Shown piece by piece: positions 14,482 through 22,351 of a stretch of DNA of 25,405 bases. Origin of the DNA: Bacteroidota bacterium (GTDB taxonomy: Bacteria > Bacteroidota > Bacteroidia > Sphingobacteriales > Sphingobacteriaceae). The DNA lies in NCBI GenBank assembly GCA_013286985.1, contig JABDEQ010000035.1, positions 1 through 25,405 on the forward strand, read 5' to 3'. The position numbers were made by a program, and so were the translations under genes. Each line of letters begins with the position of its first letter. Positions within the stretch are counted from its first letter, which is position 1. A model generated the notes under the pieces. It did no database searches. It was not told the DNA's origin and saw only the letters and a list, made by a program, of their open reading frames with translations.

Positions 14482-16029
14482 ATGATTAAAGAAATTGAAA
14501 TAGTTTGTCCGCCCGGACAGCAGGATGATGAAGCTGTTTTAAAAAAGATAGCAGCATTAGCTCTAAATATATCGTCGCAGAAAATATCAGCCATAAAAAC
14601 TCTGAAACGCTCTATTGATGCCCGTGGCCGTAAGGTGGTTTTCCGCATGCAGGTACAGGCATTTGTTGATGAAGTTTACCAGCCCGAAACCTTTACCGTT
14701 AATTATCCTGATGTAAAAACAGCCAAACCGGTAATTATTATAGGTGCTGGTCCTGCCGGGCTATTTGCCGCTTTGCGCTGCGCGGAGTTAGGCTTAAGGC
14801 CCATTATTTTGGAGCGGGGAAAAGATGTTAAACAACGCCGTCGGGATTTGGCCAATATCAACAAGCAGGGACTGGTAAACCCCGAATCAAACTATTGTTT
14901 TGGCGAAGGCGGTGCCGGGACCTATTCGGATGGTAAGCTATATACCCGATCAACCAAGCGGGGCGATGTAAATGCGGTATTGAAAACCTTTGTGGCCCAC
15001 GGCGCAACGGAAGATATTTTGGTTGATGCACGACCACATATTGGCACCAATAAGCTGCCTCAGATTATCACCTCTATAAAAGAAAGTATTTTAAACGCCG
15101 GTGGCGAAGTAGTTTTTGATGCCAAAGTAGTTAAGCTATTGGTGGCGTTTGGAAAAATAAAAGGCGTTGAACTGGCAGGCGGCGAAAAGATAATGGCTGA
15201 TGCTGTGATACTGGCAACGGGCCACTCGGCACGGGATGTTTTTGAGATGCTGCATCACCAAAACATCTTGATTGAGGCGAAACCCTTTGCTTTGGGAGTA
15301 CGTATTGAGCATCCGCAGGAAATAATAGACCGTGCGCAATACCATTGCGAACTCCGCGGACCTGATTTGCCTCCATCCTATTATAATTTGGTAGAGCAGG
15401 TTGATAACCGGGGCGTGTTTTCATTTTGTATGTGTCCCGGCGGAATCATAGCTCCATGTGCAACCGAGGCTGATGAAATTGTGGTAAACGGCTGGAGCCC
15501 ATCGAAAAGAAATAATCCATTTGCCAACTCGGGCACGGTAGTGCAGATTAATATGGAAGATGTGGCGGGTGATGATAGTGATCCGATGAAGATGTTGCGC
15601 TTTCAACAGCAGATAGAAAAGCTGGCCTTTACTGCCGGTGGCGGCAACCTGGTAGCGCCGGGCCAGCGGATGGTTGATTTTGTGGAGAACCGTATTTCGG
15701 CCGATTTGCCCGCAAACTCCTATTTGCCCGGTACAAAAAGCATCGCCCTAAAAGAAATTTTACCCGGCTGGATCAATGAGCGGCTGCGGAAAGCATTGCC
15801 CGTATTTGGCCGCAAAATGAAAGGGTATTATACCAACGAGGCTATTTTGGTCGGCGTAGAATCGCGCACATCGTCGCCGGTTAAAGTACCGCGGGATAAA
15901 GAAACATTACAGCATCCGCAGGTAGCGGGATTATTTCCTTGCGGCGAGGGTGCAGGTTATGCAGGTGGCATCATTTCTGCTGCAATTGATGGGATTAATT
16001 GTGCATCGGCAGCATCAAAAATAGTATAG
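14482..16029 (+). CDS. FAD-dependent dehydrogenase of the COG2509 type
   Basis: The 515-residue cytosolic flavoprotein has a small N-terminal domain of about 80 residues (beginning MIKEIEIVCPPGQQDDEAVL). It is followed by a Rossmann dinucleotide-binding motif IIIGAGPAGLFAALRCAE (85-102) with the ribose-binding Glu111. A characteristic CFGEGGAGTYSDGKLYTR stretch follows (139-156), with the second nucleotide motif ADAVILATGHSARD near 240. The C-terminus has the FAD-closing segment PCGEGAGYAGGIISAAIDG. These features match uncharacterised FAD-dependent dehydrogenases widespread in bacteria; the substrate is unknown. It leads a three-gene unit, with the DinB-like gene starting 7 nt after its stop. 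Its ATG is chosen because the N-domain is conserved in form and the promoter lies just upstream. Confidence 0.9.
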   Translation: MIKEIEIVCPPGQQDDEAVLKKIAALALNISSQKISAIKTLKRSIDARGRKVVFRMQVQAFVDEVYQPETFTVNYPDVKTAKPVIIIGAGPAGLFAALRCAELGLRPIILERGKDVKQRRRDLANINKQGLVNPESNYCFGEGGAGTYSDGKLYTRSTKRGDVNAVLKTFVAHGATEDILVDARPHIGTNKLPQIITSIKESILNAGGEVVFDAKVVKLLVAFGKIKGVELAGGEKIMADAVILATGHSARDVFEMLHHQNILIEAKPFALGVRIEHPQEIIDRAQYHCELRGPDLPPSYYNLVEQVDNRGVFSFCMCPGGIIAPCATEADEIVVNGWSPSKRNNPFANSGTVVQINMEDVAGDDSDPMKMLRFQQQIEKLAFTAGGGNLVAPGQRMVDFVENRISADLPANSYLPGTKSIALKEILPGWINERLRKALPVFGRKMKGYYTNEAILVGVESRTSSPVKVPRDKETLQHPQVAGLFPCGEGAGYAGGIISAAIDGINCASAASKIV

Positions 16030-16036
16030 TATCATT

Positions 16037-16522
16037 ATGACAACATCAGAACAACTGGCGCAGGAATTAGAAAAAATATTATTTGGCGAACCCTGGTACG
16101 GTACGCCGGTTTATACCCTGCTGGATGGGATAAGTTTTGAGGCCGCTTTTGAAAAGCCTGCCGGATCGGTACATAACATTGCCGGAATTGTGCTGCACAT
16201 GCTGGCCTGGACCGAAGAGGTGCTTGACCGCATGAACGGACTAACCGCACAATCACCCTCAAGCGGCGACTGGCCCGAGCCAGGTGAACCCATCGAGCAA
16301 AAATGGCAGAATTATGTTAGTGATCTGAAACTGCTTAACGTAAATTTGCTGGGTGCAATCCGGAATTTCCCCGAGGAAGAATGGGACCTGCCCGTAAAAG
16401 ACGAGCGCAATATCGAGCCAGGTACCGGCGTAAGTTTTAAGACAACGGTAGAGGGATTGATACACCACGATATTTACCACGCCGCGCAAGTGGCACTGTT
16501 AAACAAAATTATAAATGGCTGA
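16037..16522 (+). CDS. DinB-family four-helix protein
   Basis: The 161-residue protein has the DinB/YfiT layout of a four-helix bundle. An early helix MTTSEQLAQELEKILFG is followed by GSVHNIAGIVLHMLAWTEEV (with a His in the second helix, position about 53). A central linker is rich in Pro/Gly/Ser, and the C-terminal helix TVEGLIHHDIYHAAQVALLN has the H..D..H pattern typical for the metal site. The expected three-His site of metal-dependent DinB proteins therefore appears present. Members include thiol transferases and unknown functions, so no substrate is assigned. It follows the FAD gene by 7 nt and overlaps the next gene by 8 nt, indicating one transcript. Confidence 0.88.
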   Translation: MTTSEQLAQELEKILFGEPWYGTPVYTLLDGISFEAAFEKPAGSVHNIAGIVLHMLAWTEEVLDRMNGLTAQSPSSGDWPEPGEPIEQKWQNYVSDLKLLNVNLLGAIRNFPEEEWDLPVKDERNIEPGTGVSFKTTVEGLIHHDIYHAAQVALLNKIING

Positions 16523-16880
16523 TAAAAAAACATTGGTATTAGGCGCAACCACCAGCGAAGGCCGGTATGCAAACCTGGCCTCAAACAGGTTGGTAAGCAA
16601 AGGGTACTCCATTGTAAATGTTGGCATGAGGGATGGCGAAGTAGCTGGCGTGCCAATAGAAAAACCCAAAGTAATACACACAGATATTGATACCATAACC
16701 CTGTATATTGGTCCGCAGCACCAGGAAGAGCTGTATGATTATATTTTAAAAACTAACCCCAAACGCATCATATTTAATCCCGGTACTGAAAACTCAAAAC
16801 TGCGCCGCATGGCCAATGAACAGGGTATTGAAACCGAGTACGCCTGTACGCTGGTATTGCTATCGGTTGGAGAATATTAG
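16515..16880 (+). CDS. CoA-binding domain protein (YccU-like)
   Basis: The 121-residue protein is a lone CoA-binding Rossmann domain. Its start KKTLVLGATTSEGRYANLAS has the LGATT...RYA nucleotide-binding loop, then RLVSKGYSIVNVGMRDGEVA and the segment IDTITLYIGPQHQ. NPKRIIFNPGTEN follows. The family is small and of unknown function, related to the CoA-binding part of succinyl-CoA synthetase. It is the last gene of a three-gene operon; its ATG overlaps the DinB-like gene by 8 nt (ATGGCTGA), so translation is probably coupled. A possible shared role of the three proteins in thiol or CoA redox chemistry is only an inference from the families. Confidence 0.9.
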   Translation: MADKKTLVLGATTSEGRYANLASNRLVSKGYSIVNVGMRDGEVAGVPIEKPKVIHTDIDTITLYIGPQHQEELYDYILKTNPKRIIFNPGTENSKLRRMANEQGIETEYACTLVLLSVGEY

Positions 16881-16962
16881 GGCAACAATAAAAACGATAC
16901 CTTGATAACTAAAAATTATTGAGTACGGGTGTCCGAAAGATGAAGATTAATTTATTCAAGGT

Positions 16963-17071
16963 TGTCATCCTGATCCGCCCCATGGCGGAGAAGGATCTTC
17001 TGCGTTATACAGGCCGACGATGTGCATAATCCGCTTTGGTTGTTGAAGAAGATACTTCGCTACCCATGACA
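16963..17071. repeat. Long inverted repeat, class III (GTCATCCTGA / AGAAGGATCTTC type)
   Basis: The left arm TGTCATCCTGA (16963-16973) and GAAGGATCTTCT face the right arm AGAAGATACTTCGCTACCCATGACA, which ends at 17071. The arms are imperfect but clearly related. A secondary hairpin TCCGCC-CCAT-GGCGGA is set in the left arm (16974-16989). Repeats with this AAGGATCTTC and ATGACA sequence are common in Sphingobacteriaceae intergenes, to my knowledge. Only one copy is seen here, in the 486-nt gap after the CoA-binding gene. Confidence 0.7.
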
Positions 17072-17098
17072 TCTTTGGATAACCTAAACTAATAGAAA

Positions 17099-17248
17099 GG
17101 CCCTATCGGGGTCAAATATTAGTAGAAAGAAAAATCAACAATCATATCGTGCCATCGGTACGAAACCTGTATGCTGGCATGTAGCGCACCTACAGCACGC
17201 TAAAAATGATCGTAATAATATTCTACCGATATTTTGCACCTACAGCGC
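17099..17248 (-). repeat. Structured ~150-bp intergenic element, copy 2 (inverted)
   Basis: Read on the minus strand this aligns end to end with copy 1 (9198-9351). Shared blocks are GCGTGCTGTAGGT, AGGTTTCGTACCG.TGGCACGA, TTGTTG and AATATTTGAC. Differences often keep pairing: the apical stem ATAC/GTAT becomes ATGC/GCAT, and the inner GGTACG/CGTACC becomes GGTGCG/CGTACC with a G-U pair. The remaining 17249-17366 of this gap shows only the 13-nt palindrome AATACTCAGTATT. Confidence 0.78.
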
Positions 17249-17366
17249 ATCATTGTCATTGCACTTTCAAAGTCCTCCGGATTTTAATACTCAGTATTAC
17301 AATTCGGAAGGTAGTGAAAGATGTCAGAAATTCTTTTTGGCGTTCGAAAGCTCAAGTATTATTAAA

Positions 17367-18335
17367 TTACTTTTTCAATTCTTCGCAAATTTCTTTTATA
17401 GAGACGCTTATCGGTTTAAATTCAATGCCGATGGCTTTTTTGATTTTGCTGTTATCGTAATTGCGGTTCATGCTGGCTGATTGTGCCGATACCTTATCCA
17501 AAAAAGGGTCTTTGCGGGTAATGGCGGCAATAAATGCGGCGCCCCGCCAGGCAAGCTCCATCATCCACGGTTTGGCATAAATAGCAGGTGGCTTGATACC
17601 GAAGCCCATAGCAATTTCGGCGGTTATTTGCTGGAAACCCCTGTTTTCTGCGTTGATAACATAGCGTTCGCCGGTGATGTCCGAACCCATCAAGTCAATC
17701 ATACATTTGGCCACATCAGCCACATCAACAAAGCCTGAGCTGCCTGCAGTATAAAATTTAAGTCCTTTACGAACAGTTTCAAATAGTTGCCCGCTGCCGT
17801 TGGTCCCCGCACCGGCTCCGATAATGAGCGATGGATTAACAATTACAGCATCCAATCCTTCGGCAATACCGCGCCACACTTCCATTTCGCTTTCCAGTTT
17901 TGATATAGCGTAACCATCTGTTTCGGTAGCCTGATCCAGGTGATGATTTTCGGTAATCAGATCGCCGGGTTTGGCCAAACCTATAGCGGCAATTGAGCTT
18001 ACATGCACCAGCCTGATATTATTTTGCATACACAGGTTTACCAGGTTGGCAGTACCGGTAACATTAGCGTTGATCATGGGCATTTTATCGGCCTGTTTTA
18101 AAGAGACCCATGCGGCACAATGATAAACTTGTGTTACATCATTAAGGGCATCCTCCAGCGAAAAAAGATCCATCATATCGGCATCAGCCCACTCAATTTG
18201 CTTGCTGAAAGGTGATAAAACCGCAGGAATTACAGACGTGCTCCGTTTGGTGCAGCGTATTTGTTTGCCTTGCTTTGCCAGCTGCAAAGCCAGCTCGGAT
18301 CCTAAAAAACCTGTTGCCCCGGTAATTAATATCAT
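17367..18335 (-). CDS. NAD-dependent epimerase/dehydratase (extended SDR)
   Basis: From ATG 18335 the 322-residue protein begins with MILITGATGFLGSELALQLA, where TGATGFLG (5-12) is the NAD(P)-binding loop. Longer upstream reading (to 18491) is rejected: the extra 52 residues cross a palindromic repeat and would precede the fold start. The catalytic pair is YAISK (Tyr142, Lys146), with the active-site serine in VSSIAAIG (about 113). Substrate-binding features include NPSLIIGAGAGTNGSGQLF. It resembles dihydroflavonol-reductase-like or sugar-nucleotide epimerases of Bacteroidota; the substrate cannot be read. The C-terminal segment IGIEFKPISVSIKEICEELK is usual for the group. It is divergent from the ureohydrolase-like gene, with GCACATTTGC-type sequence in front of both. 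Confidence 0.9.
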   Translation of the reverse strand: MILITGATGFLGSELALQLAKQGKQIRCTKRSTSVIPAVLSPFSKQIEWADADMMDLFSLEDALNDVTQVYHCAAWVSLKQADKMPMINANVTGTANLVNLCMQNNIRLVHVSSIAAIGLAKPGDLITENHHLDQATETDGYAISKLESEMEVWRGIAEGLDAVIVNPSLIIGAGAGTNGSGQLFETVRKGLKFYTAGSSGFVDVADVAKCMIDLMGSDITGERYVINAENRGFQQITAEIAMGFGIKPPAIYAKPWMMELAWRGAAFIAAITRKDPFLDKVSAQSASMNRNYDNSKIKKAIGIEFKPISVSIKEICEELKK

Positions 18336-18441
18336 GTTTTCGATGAATAGACGCAAATGTGCAGAAATTTTAGCTGAACTTGAAAGGTTGATATACAGAT
18401 GCGGGGAAATCGATTTTAAAAACTTTCTGGCGGCTTTTTCC

Positions 18442-18470
18442 ATAGCGATGGGTTTTAAACCCATCGCTAT
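18442..18470. repeat. 29-bp palindrome, copy 2
   Basis: 14-nt arms ATAGCGATGGGTTT / AAACCCATCGCTAT around a single T at 18456 are identical to the core of the terminator palindrome at 4313-4341. Here there is no adjoining T-run, and the site lies 107 nt upstream of the epimerase start. It is in the 314-nt divergent gap before the ureohydrolase-like gene. In one frame it yields the false peptide MGLKPIAM. Confidence 0.8.
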
Positions 18471-18603
18471 AGTAGCAATTATCATAACCAACTCCGTTCT
18501 CGCTCACTAAATTGATGAATATTTTGACAGCAAATTTTTAAAAACGATTTCCCATATAGAGATGCCCACTATTGTGACAAACAAGATATCTCCAACTAAA
18601 ATA

Positions 18604-18648
18604 AAAAATCCGCACATTTGCACATCAACATATCTGCACATTCACAAC
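18604..18648 (+). promoter_or_regulatory. Degenerate GCACAT repeat array before the ureohydrolase-like gene
   Basis: The sequence contains CCGCACATTTGCACATC, then ATCTGCACATTCAC, ending just before the ATG at 18650. Thus GCACAT occurs three times at spacings of about 8 and 17 nt, with CACATTTG a weak -7 candidate. The epimerase gene on the other strand carries CTGCACATTTGCG about 15-25 nt before its ATG, a mirror arrangement. Confidence 0.4.
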
Positions 18649-18649
18649 T

Positions 18650-19831
18650 ATGTCGTTATCTGATTTTTTTTCCCCTATTGACCAAAAGAAGATAATCCCT
18701 AAAAATGGATATTACACCAGTCATTTAGGCAGTAAGATTGAATACTTTGCAGAAAACTTTCCCGATCTGGAGCAAAAGGTAGATATCGCCATTATTGGTG
18801 TACAGGAAGATCGTAACGCAGTTAATAACCCCGGCTGTTCTCTTGGTCCCGATTATGTGCGCGAAAAACTGTATCAGTTAAACGAAGGCAGTTACAAAAC
18901 AAAAATTGTTGATTTAGGCAATATCCGCCAGGGTGCCACGGTTACAGATACCTACATTGCTTTAAAAACAGTGGTAAGCGAACTGATAAAAAAGGATATT
19001 ATCCCGGTTATTATTGGCGGCGGTCAGGATTTAACCTACGCCCAGTACATGGCTTATGAGCACCTGGAGCAAAAGGTTGATTTGGTAATTGTGGATGCTA
19101 ATTTTGATTTGAACGACGATACCACAATTGATAGTATTGAAACAACATCAACATCGTATTTAAATAAAATATTTCTGCATAGTCCCAATTTCCTGTTTAA
19201 TTACAGCAACCTGGGTTATCAAACCTATTTTGCCAGCCAGGATAGTTTGCGGCTAATGGAAAAACTTTATTTTGATGTGCATCGCCTGGGTGAAATTACG
19301 GGGAGTATATCGGTTGCTGAACCTATTATCCGCAATGCCAGCATGATCAGTTTTGATATGGGTGCTATCAGGTCTTCGGACGCAAGGGGAAACGCCAATG
19401 CCAGTCCCAATGGTTTTTACGGCGAAGAAGGATGCCAGATTGCAAGATATGCAGGCTTCAATGATAAATTAACCTCTATCGGCTTTTACGAATTTAACCC
19501 GGCTTATGATAGTAATGGCCAAACGGCTATGCTACTGGCGCAAATGATATGGTATTTTATTGATGGCGTTTATAACCGCAAAAAGGATTTTCCGCTTAGT
19601 CCTAAATCACAATACCTCATTTATAAAACCAGCTTAAAACACAAGGACCATGAGCTGGTGTTTGTAAAAAGCAAAAAATCAGACCGTTGGTGGATGCAGG
19701 TGCCTTACCCAACAGGCGGCTCAAAGAACGAACGCTTTCACCTGGTACCCTGCCTGTATGCCGACTATAAAACGGCAGTTTCGGGCGAAATGCCCGATCT
19801 TTGGTGGCGTACCTATCAAAAATTAAATTAA
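18650..19831 (+). CDS. Arginase/formiminoglutamase superfamily protein with degenerate metal site
   Basis: The 393-residue protein aligns with the ureohydrolase fold (arginase, agmatinase, formiminoglutamase). Its motifs are altered: GGGQD (123-127) stands for GGxHx, DANFD (149-153) for DAHxD, and SFDMGAIRSSDA (234-245) for SFDxDxxDP. Three ligand positions of the dimetal Mn site are therefore changed (His to Gln126, His to Asn151, Asp to Gly238), while Asp149, Asp153 and Asp236 remain. GFYEFNP (278-284) keeps the Glu. Normal Mn-dependent hydrolysis is doubtful. A C-terminal extension of about 70 residues (KSDRWWMQVPYPTGG) is rich in aromatic residues and is not part of the standard family. 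Automated annotation would call it formimidoylglutamase or arginase; I would not assign activity. No hut genes are nearby. Confidence 0.85.
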   Translation: MSLSDFFSPIDQKKIIPKNGYYTSHLGSKIEYFAENFPDLEQKVDIAIIGVQEDRNAVNNPGCSLGPDYVREKLYQLNEGSYKTKIVDLGNIRQGATVTDTYIALKTVVSELIKKDIIPVIIGGGQDLTYAQYMAYEHLEQKVDLVIVDANFDLNDDTTIDSIETTSTSYLNKIFLHSPNFLFNYSNLGYQTYFASQDSLRLMEKLYFDVHRLGEITGSISVAEPIIRNASMISFDMGAIRSSDARGNANASPNGFYGEEGCQIARYAGFNDKLTSIGFYEFNPAYDSNGQTAMLLAQMIWYFIDGVYNRKKDFPLSPKSQYLIYKTSLKHKDHELVFVKSKKSDRWWMQVPYPTGGSKNERFHLVPCLYADYKTAVSGEMPDLWWRTYQKLN

Positions 19832-19869
19832 AAACATAATTCATTCATTATTTAAACGTTATCACACCT

Positions 19870-19883
19870 TATAATCCGCGAGG
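19870..19883 (+). promoter_or_regulatory. TATAAT-like box and GAGG element before the first TlpA gene
   Basis: TATAAT (19870-19875) and GAGG (19880-19883) lie upstream of the ATG at 19896. The GAGG is 12 nt before the start, a little far for a classical ribosome-binding site. Both motifs are unusual in Bacteroidota, and chance occurrence is quite possible. Confidence 0.2.
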
Positions 19884-19895
19884 AAAGAAAAGAAG

Positions 19896-21035
19896 ATGAA
19901 GAAAATATTTTTATGTATTGCTGCCCTGTTGCCGCTTATGGCTATGGCTCAGCAACCTGAACCATTTGAAATTAAAAGCACTGTAGGCCATTTAACCACC
20001 CCGGCCAGGGCTTATCTGATATATCAGCTGGGTGCAAACCGGGTAATTGACTCGGCCGAGATTACCGCCGGTAGTTTTGACTTTAAGGGGAGTATACTTA
20101 ACCCAACTCCGGCGCTGATTGTTATTGATCCGTTTGGAAAAGGTTTGGATAAACTGGATACCTCTGCCGATAATTTGAATTTTTATATTGATAAAGGTCA
20201 GTTTGCCATTAATGGGAAAGATTCAATAGCAAGGGCGCAGGTTACAGGCTCAAAAATAAACGACGAAAACAAAGCCTTAATGGCGCAGCTGCAGCCAATA
20301 ATTGTAAAGGCGAAAGAACTCAGTGCCGAAAAAAGCGCAGCAACCCCGGCTCAGCTAAACTCGGCCGAGTTTCAAAATGCAATGAATGCCAAACAACAGG
20401 AATTGCAGGTAGAGCAAAAAGCGGCGCTTAAGATATTTATATCGACCAATCCGGATAGCTATCTAAGTCTGCTGGCTTTATATTCAGTTGGCGGCCCATC
20501 GCCCGATCCGTCTGAAATAGACCCGCTGTACAATTCCCTGTCCGACAGGATAAAAGGTATGGAAGCCGCAAAGCGCCTGAAAAATTCGCTGGATGCATTA
20601 AGGGCAACTGCTATAGGCACTCTTGCACCCGATTTTACGCAAGCAGATGTGAATGGCGTTCCGGTAAAGCTATCGTCATTTAGGGGAAAATATGTTTTGG
20701 TTGATTTTTGGGCATCATGGTGCGGCCCGTGCCGCCAGGAAAATCCTAACGTAGTTAAGGCATACGCCCGTTTTAAAGACAAAAACTTCGCTATAATTGG
20801 CGTGTCATTGGATAAACCCGATGGCAAAAACGCCTGGCTGGCGGCTATTCAAAATGACAATTTAAACTGGACACAGCTATCTGACCTTAAATTCTGGAAC
20901 AATGAAGTGGCTGGAATATACCATGTAACCTCTATTCCTGCCAATTTTCTTATCGATCCAAATGGCAAAATTATCGCCAGAAACTTAAGAGGCTATGATC
21001 TTGAAAAAGAACTTCAGGCGGTTTTAGGAGACTAA
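19896..21035 (+). CDS. DUF4369-TlpA thioredoxin-like exported protein, paralogue 1
   Basis: The 379-residue protein begins with a signal peptide (MKKIFLCIAALLPLMAMAQ). A DUF4369-type beta domain follows (about 25-120), then a helical linker rich in Lys/Gln/Glu (about 125-185) and a TlpA/AhpC-TSA thioredoxin domain (about 238-379). The active site is WASWCGPC with Cys276 and Cys279, and the fold continues with FAIIGVSLD and IPANFLIDPNGKIIA. Such proteins are periplasmic thiol-disulfide oxidoreductases, abundant in Bacteroidota; the client is unknown. The next gene is a paralogue starting 90 nt later. The two share near-identical active-site neighbourhoods (SDLKFWN, NLRG.DLE) but differ in the N-terminal domain, which suggests duplication followed by N-domain divergence. 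Confidence 0.92.
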   Translation: MKKIFLCIAALLPLMAMAQQPEPFEIKSTVGHLTTPARAYLIYQLGANRVIDSAEITAGSFDFKGSILNPTPALIVIDPFGKGLDKLDTSADNLNFYIDKGQFAINGKDSIARAQVTGSKINDENKALMAQLQPIIVKAKELSAEKSAATPAQLNSAEFQNAMNAKQQELQVEQKAALKIFISTNPDSYLSLLALYSVGGPSPDPSEIDPLYNSLSDRIKGMEAAKRLKNSLDALRATAIGTLAPDFTQADVNGVPVKLSSFRGKYVLVDFWASWCGPCRQENPNVVKAYARFKDKNFAIIGVSLDKPDGKNAWLAAIQNDNLNWTQLSDLKFWNNEVAGIYHVTSIPANFLIDPNGKIIARNLRGYDLEKELQAVLGD

Positions 21036-21100
21036 TTACTGGCTGTTACTCAATACAGTTAACTATTGCAGACAATGTTTTTTTAATTGCCAATAATATT

Positions 21101-21108
21101 TTATTTTG
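21101..21108 (+). promoter_or_regulatory. Candidate -7 box (TTATTTTG) of the second TlpA gene
   Basis: TTATTTTG lies 16 nt before the ATG at 21125 and repeats the octamer seen before holB and the GIY-YIG gene. It suggests a transcript separate from the first TlpA gene, in spite of the 90-nt gap. Confidence 0.35.
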
Positions 21109-21124
21109 CGTTAAAAATCAACTG

Positions 21125-22255
21125 ATGAAAAAACTATTATTAATTATAGCGGCAAGTGTGCCAGCCATTGTATTTGCCCAGGACGGGAAATACGTAGTGA
21201 CCGGCTCATTAAATGCTTCATATAATGCCCCCGGCAAAGTATACCTGGAGCATAATGTAAAAGGGAAAAGGGTTACGGATTCCGTAAATATTAAAGACGG
21301 CCAGTTTCAATTTGAAGGTACTATTGGTGCATCGCCTCAAATTGCTGCACTTGTTTTTAATAACAAAGGCACCGGGCCCAACACTCACGATTACAAAGAA
21401 ATTTATCTGGAGCAGGGAAAAATTACGATTACAAGTGCCGACTCATTATTGAGCGCTAAATCGGCGGGCACCAAAACCAACGAAGAAAATGAGCGCTATA
21501 ATGCCGCCATGAAACCGATAAATGATGATTATGATCTGTTAGAGGCAAAACAAAGCGCTGCTTCAAAGGCGGATAAAGAATCGGAAGTTTACGAGAAAGA
21601 ATATAACAAGGCAGAAAAAGCCATTGAAGCGCGTGAAAATGCCATCAACAAAAAATTTATACAGGATAACCCCGATTCATATATTAGCTTAACTGTTTTA
21701 CAAAATTTTGCCTACGGAGCCGATTATGCTGACATTGCGCCATTGTATAACGGCTTATCGCCGGCCATAATGGAAACCGATGCAGGAAAGAAATTTGCAG
21801 AATTGCTGCCGCGCATAAAGGCAGTAGCTTTAGGCGCTACAGCTCCTGAATTTGCAGAGGCCGATACCAGCGGAACGATGGTTAGCCTGTCATCATTCAG
21901 AGGTAAATATGTGCTGATTGATTTTTGGGCATCATGGTGCGGCCCTTGCCGTCATGAAAACCCTAATGTGGTAAAGGCATTTAATCATTATAAAGGACAA
22001 AACTTCACTATTGTTGGTGTTTCGTTAGACAGACCGAATGCAAAAGACAAATGGCTGAAAGCTATTCATAAAGATGGATTAACCTGGACACAATTATCGG
22101 ACCTTAAGTTTTGGAACAGCGAAGCCGCAAAACTGTACGCCGTACAGGGCATCCCTCAAAACTTTTTGCTTGATCCGAATGGTAAAATCATCGCCAAAAA
22201 CTTAAGGGGCGATGATCTTGAAGAAAAACTGGAAGAGCTTTTCGGGAAAATATAA
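21125..22255 (+). CDS. DUF4369-TlpA thioredoxin-like exported protein, paralogue 2
   Basis: The 376-residue product has a signal peptide (MKKLLLIIAASVPAIVFAQ) and a DUF4369-type N-terminal domain (about 20-115). A charged helical linker follows (about 120-180, with EYNKAEKAIEARENAINKK). The thioredoxin domain has WASWCGPC (Cys272, Cys275) and the same continuation as paralogue 1, including SLDRPNAKDKWLKAI and the segment IPQNFLLDPNGKIIAKNLRG. Roles as for paralogue 1, but its differing N-domain implies a different client. It ends at a bidirectional terminator shared with purD on the other strand. Confidence 0.92.
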   Translation: MKKLLLIIAASVPAIVFAQDGKYVVTGSLNASYNAPGKVYLEHNVKGKRVTDSVNIKDGQFQFEGTIGASPQIAALVFNNKGTGPNTHDYKEIYLEQGKITITSADSLLSAKSAGTKTNEENERYNAAMKPINDDYDLLEAKQSAASKADKESEVYEKEYNKAEKAIEARENAINKKFIQDNPDSYISLTVLQNFAYGADYADIAPLYNGLSPAIMETDAGKKFAELLPRIKAVALGATAPEFAEADTSGTMVSLSSFRGKYVLIDFWASWCGPCRHENPNVVKAFNHYKGQNFTIVGVSLDRPNAKDKWLKAIHKDGLTWTQLSDLKFWNSEAAKLYAVQGIPQNFLLDPNGKIIAKNLRGDDLEEKLEELFGKI

Positions 22256-22276
22256 TTGGTCATTAAGTCATTAGCT

Positions 22277-22313
22277 AAAACGGCGTAAGTAGGTTTTCCT
22301 CTTACGCCGTTTT
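22277..22313. terminator. Bidirectional intrinsic terminator between the TlpA gene and purD
   Basis: A perfect 13-bp stem AAAACGGCGTAAG / CTTACGCCGTTTT encloses the loop TAGGTTTTCCT (22290-22300). A run of A on one side and T on the other lets it stop transcription from both strands. It lies 21 nt after the TlpA stop and 76 nt beyond the purD stop. Confidence 0.85.
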
Positions 22314-22351
22314 AAATTTACAATAACCCTATACCCATCCTTCTACACTAA

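Noticed and set aside
17409..17435. GGTTTAAATTCAATGCCGATGG, resembling the 29-bp palindrome
   Set aside because: It lies inside the epimerase coding region (IGIEFKPIS, usual for the family) and is not palindromic.
18336..18491. N-terminal extension of the epimerase (MVMIIATIAMGLKPIAM...)
   Set aside because: It crosses the 29-bp palindrome, and the fold begins exactly at MILITGATG (18335).
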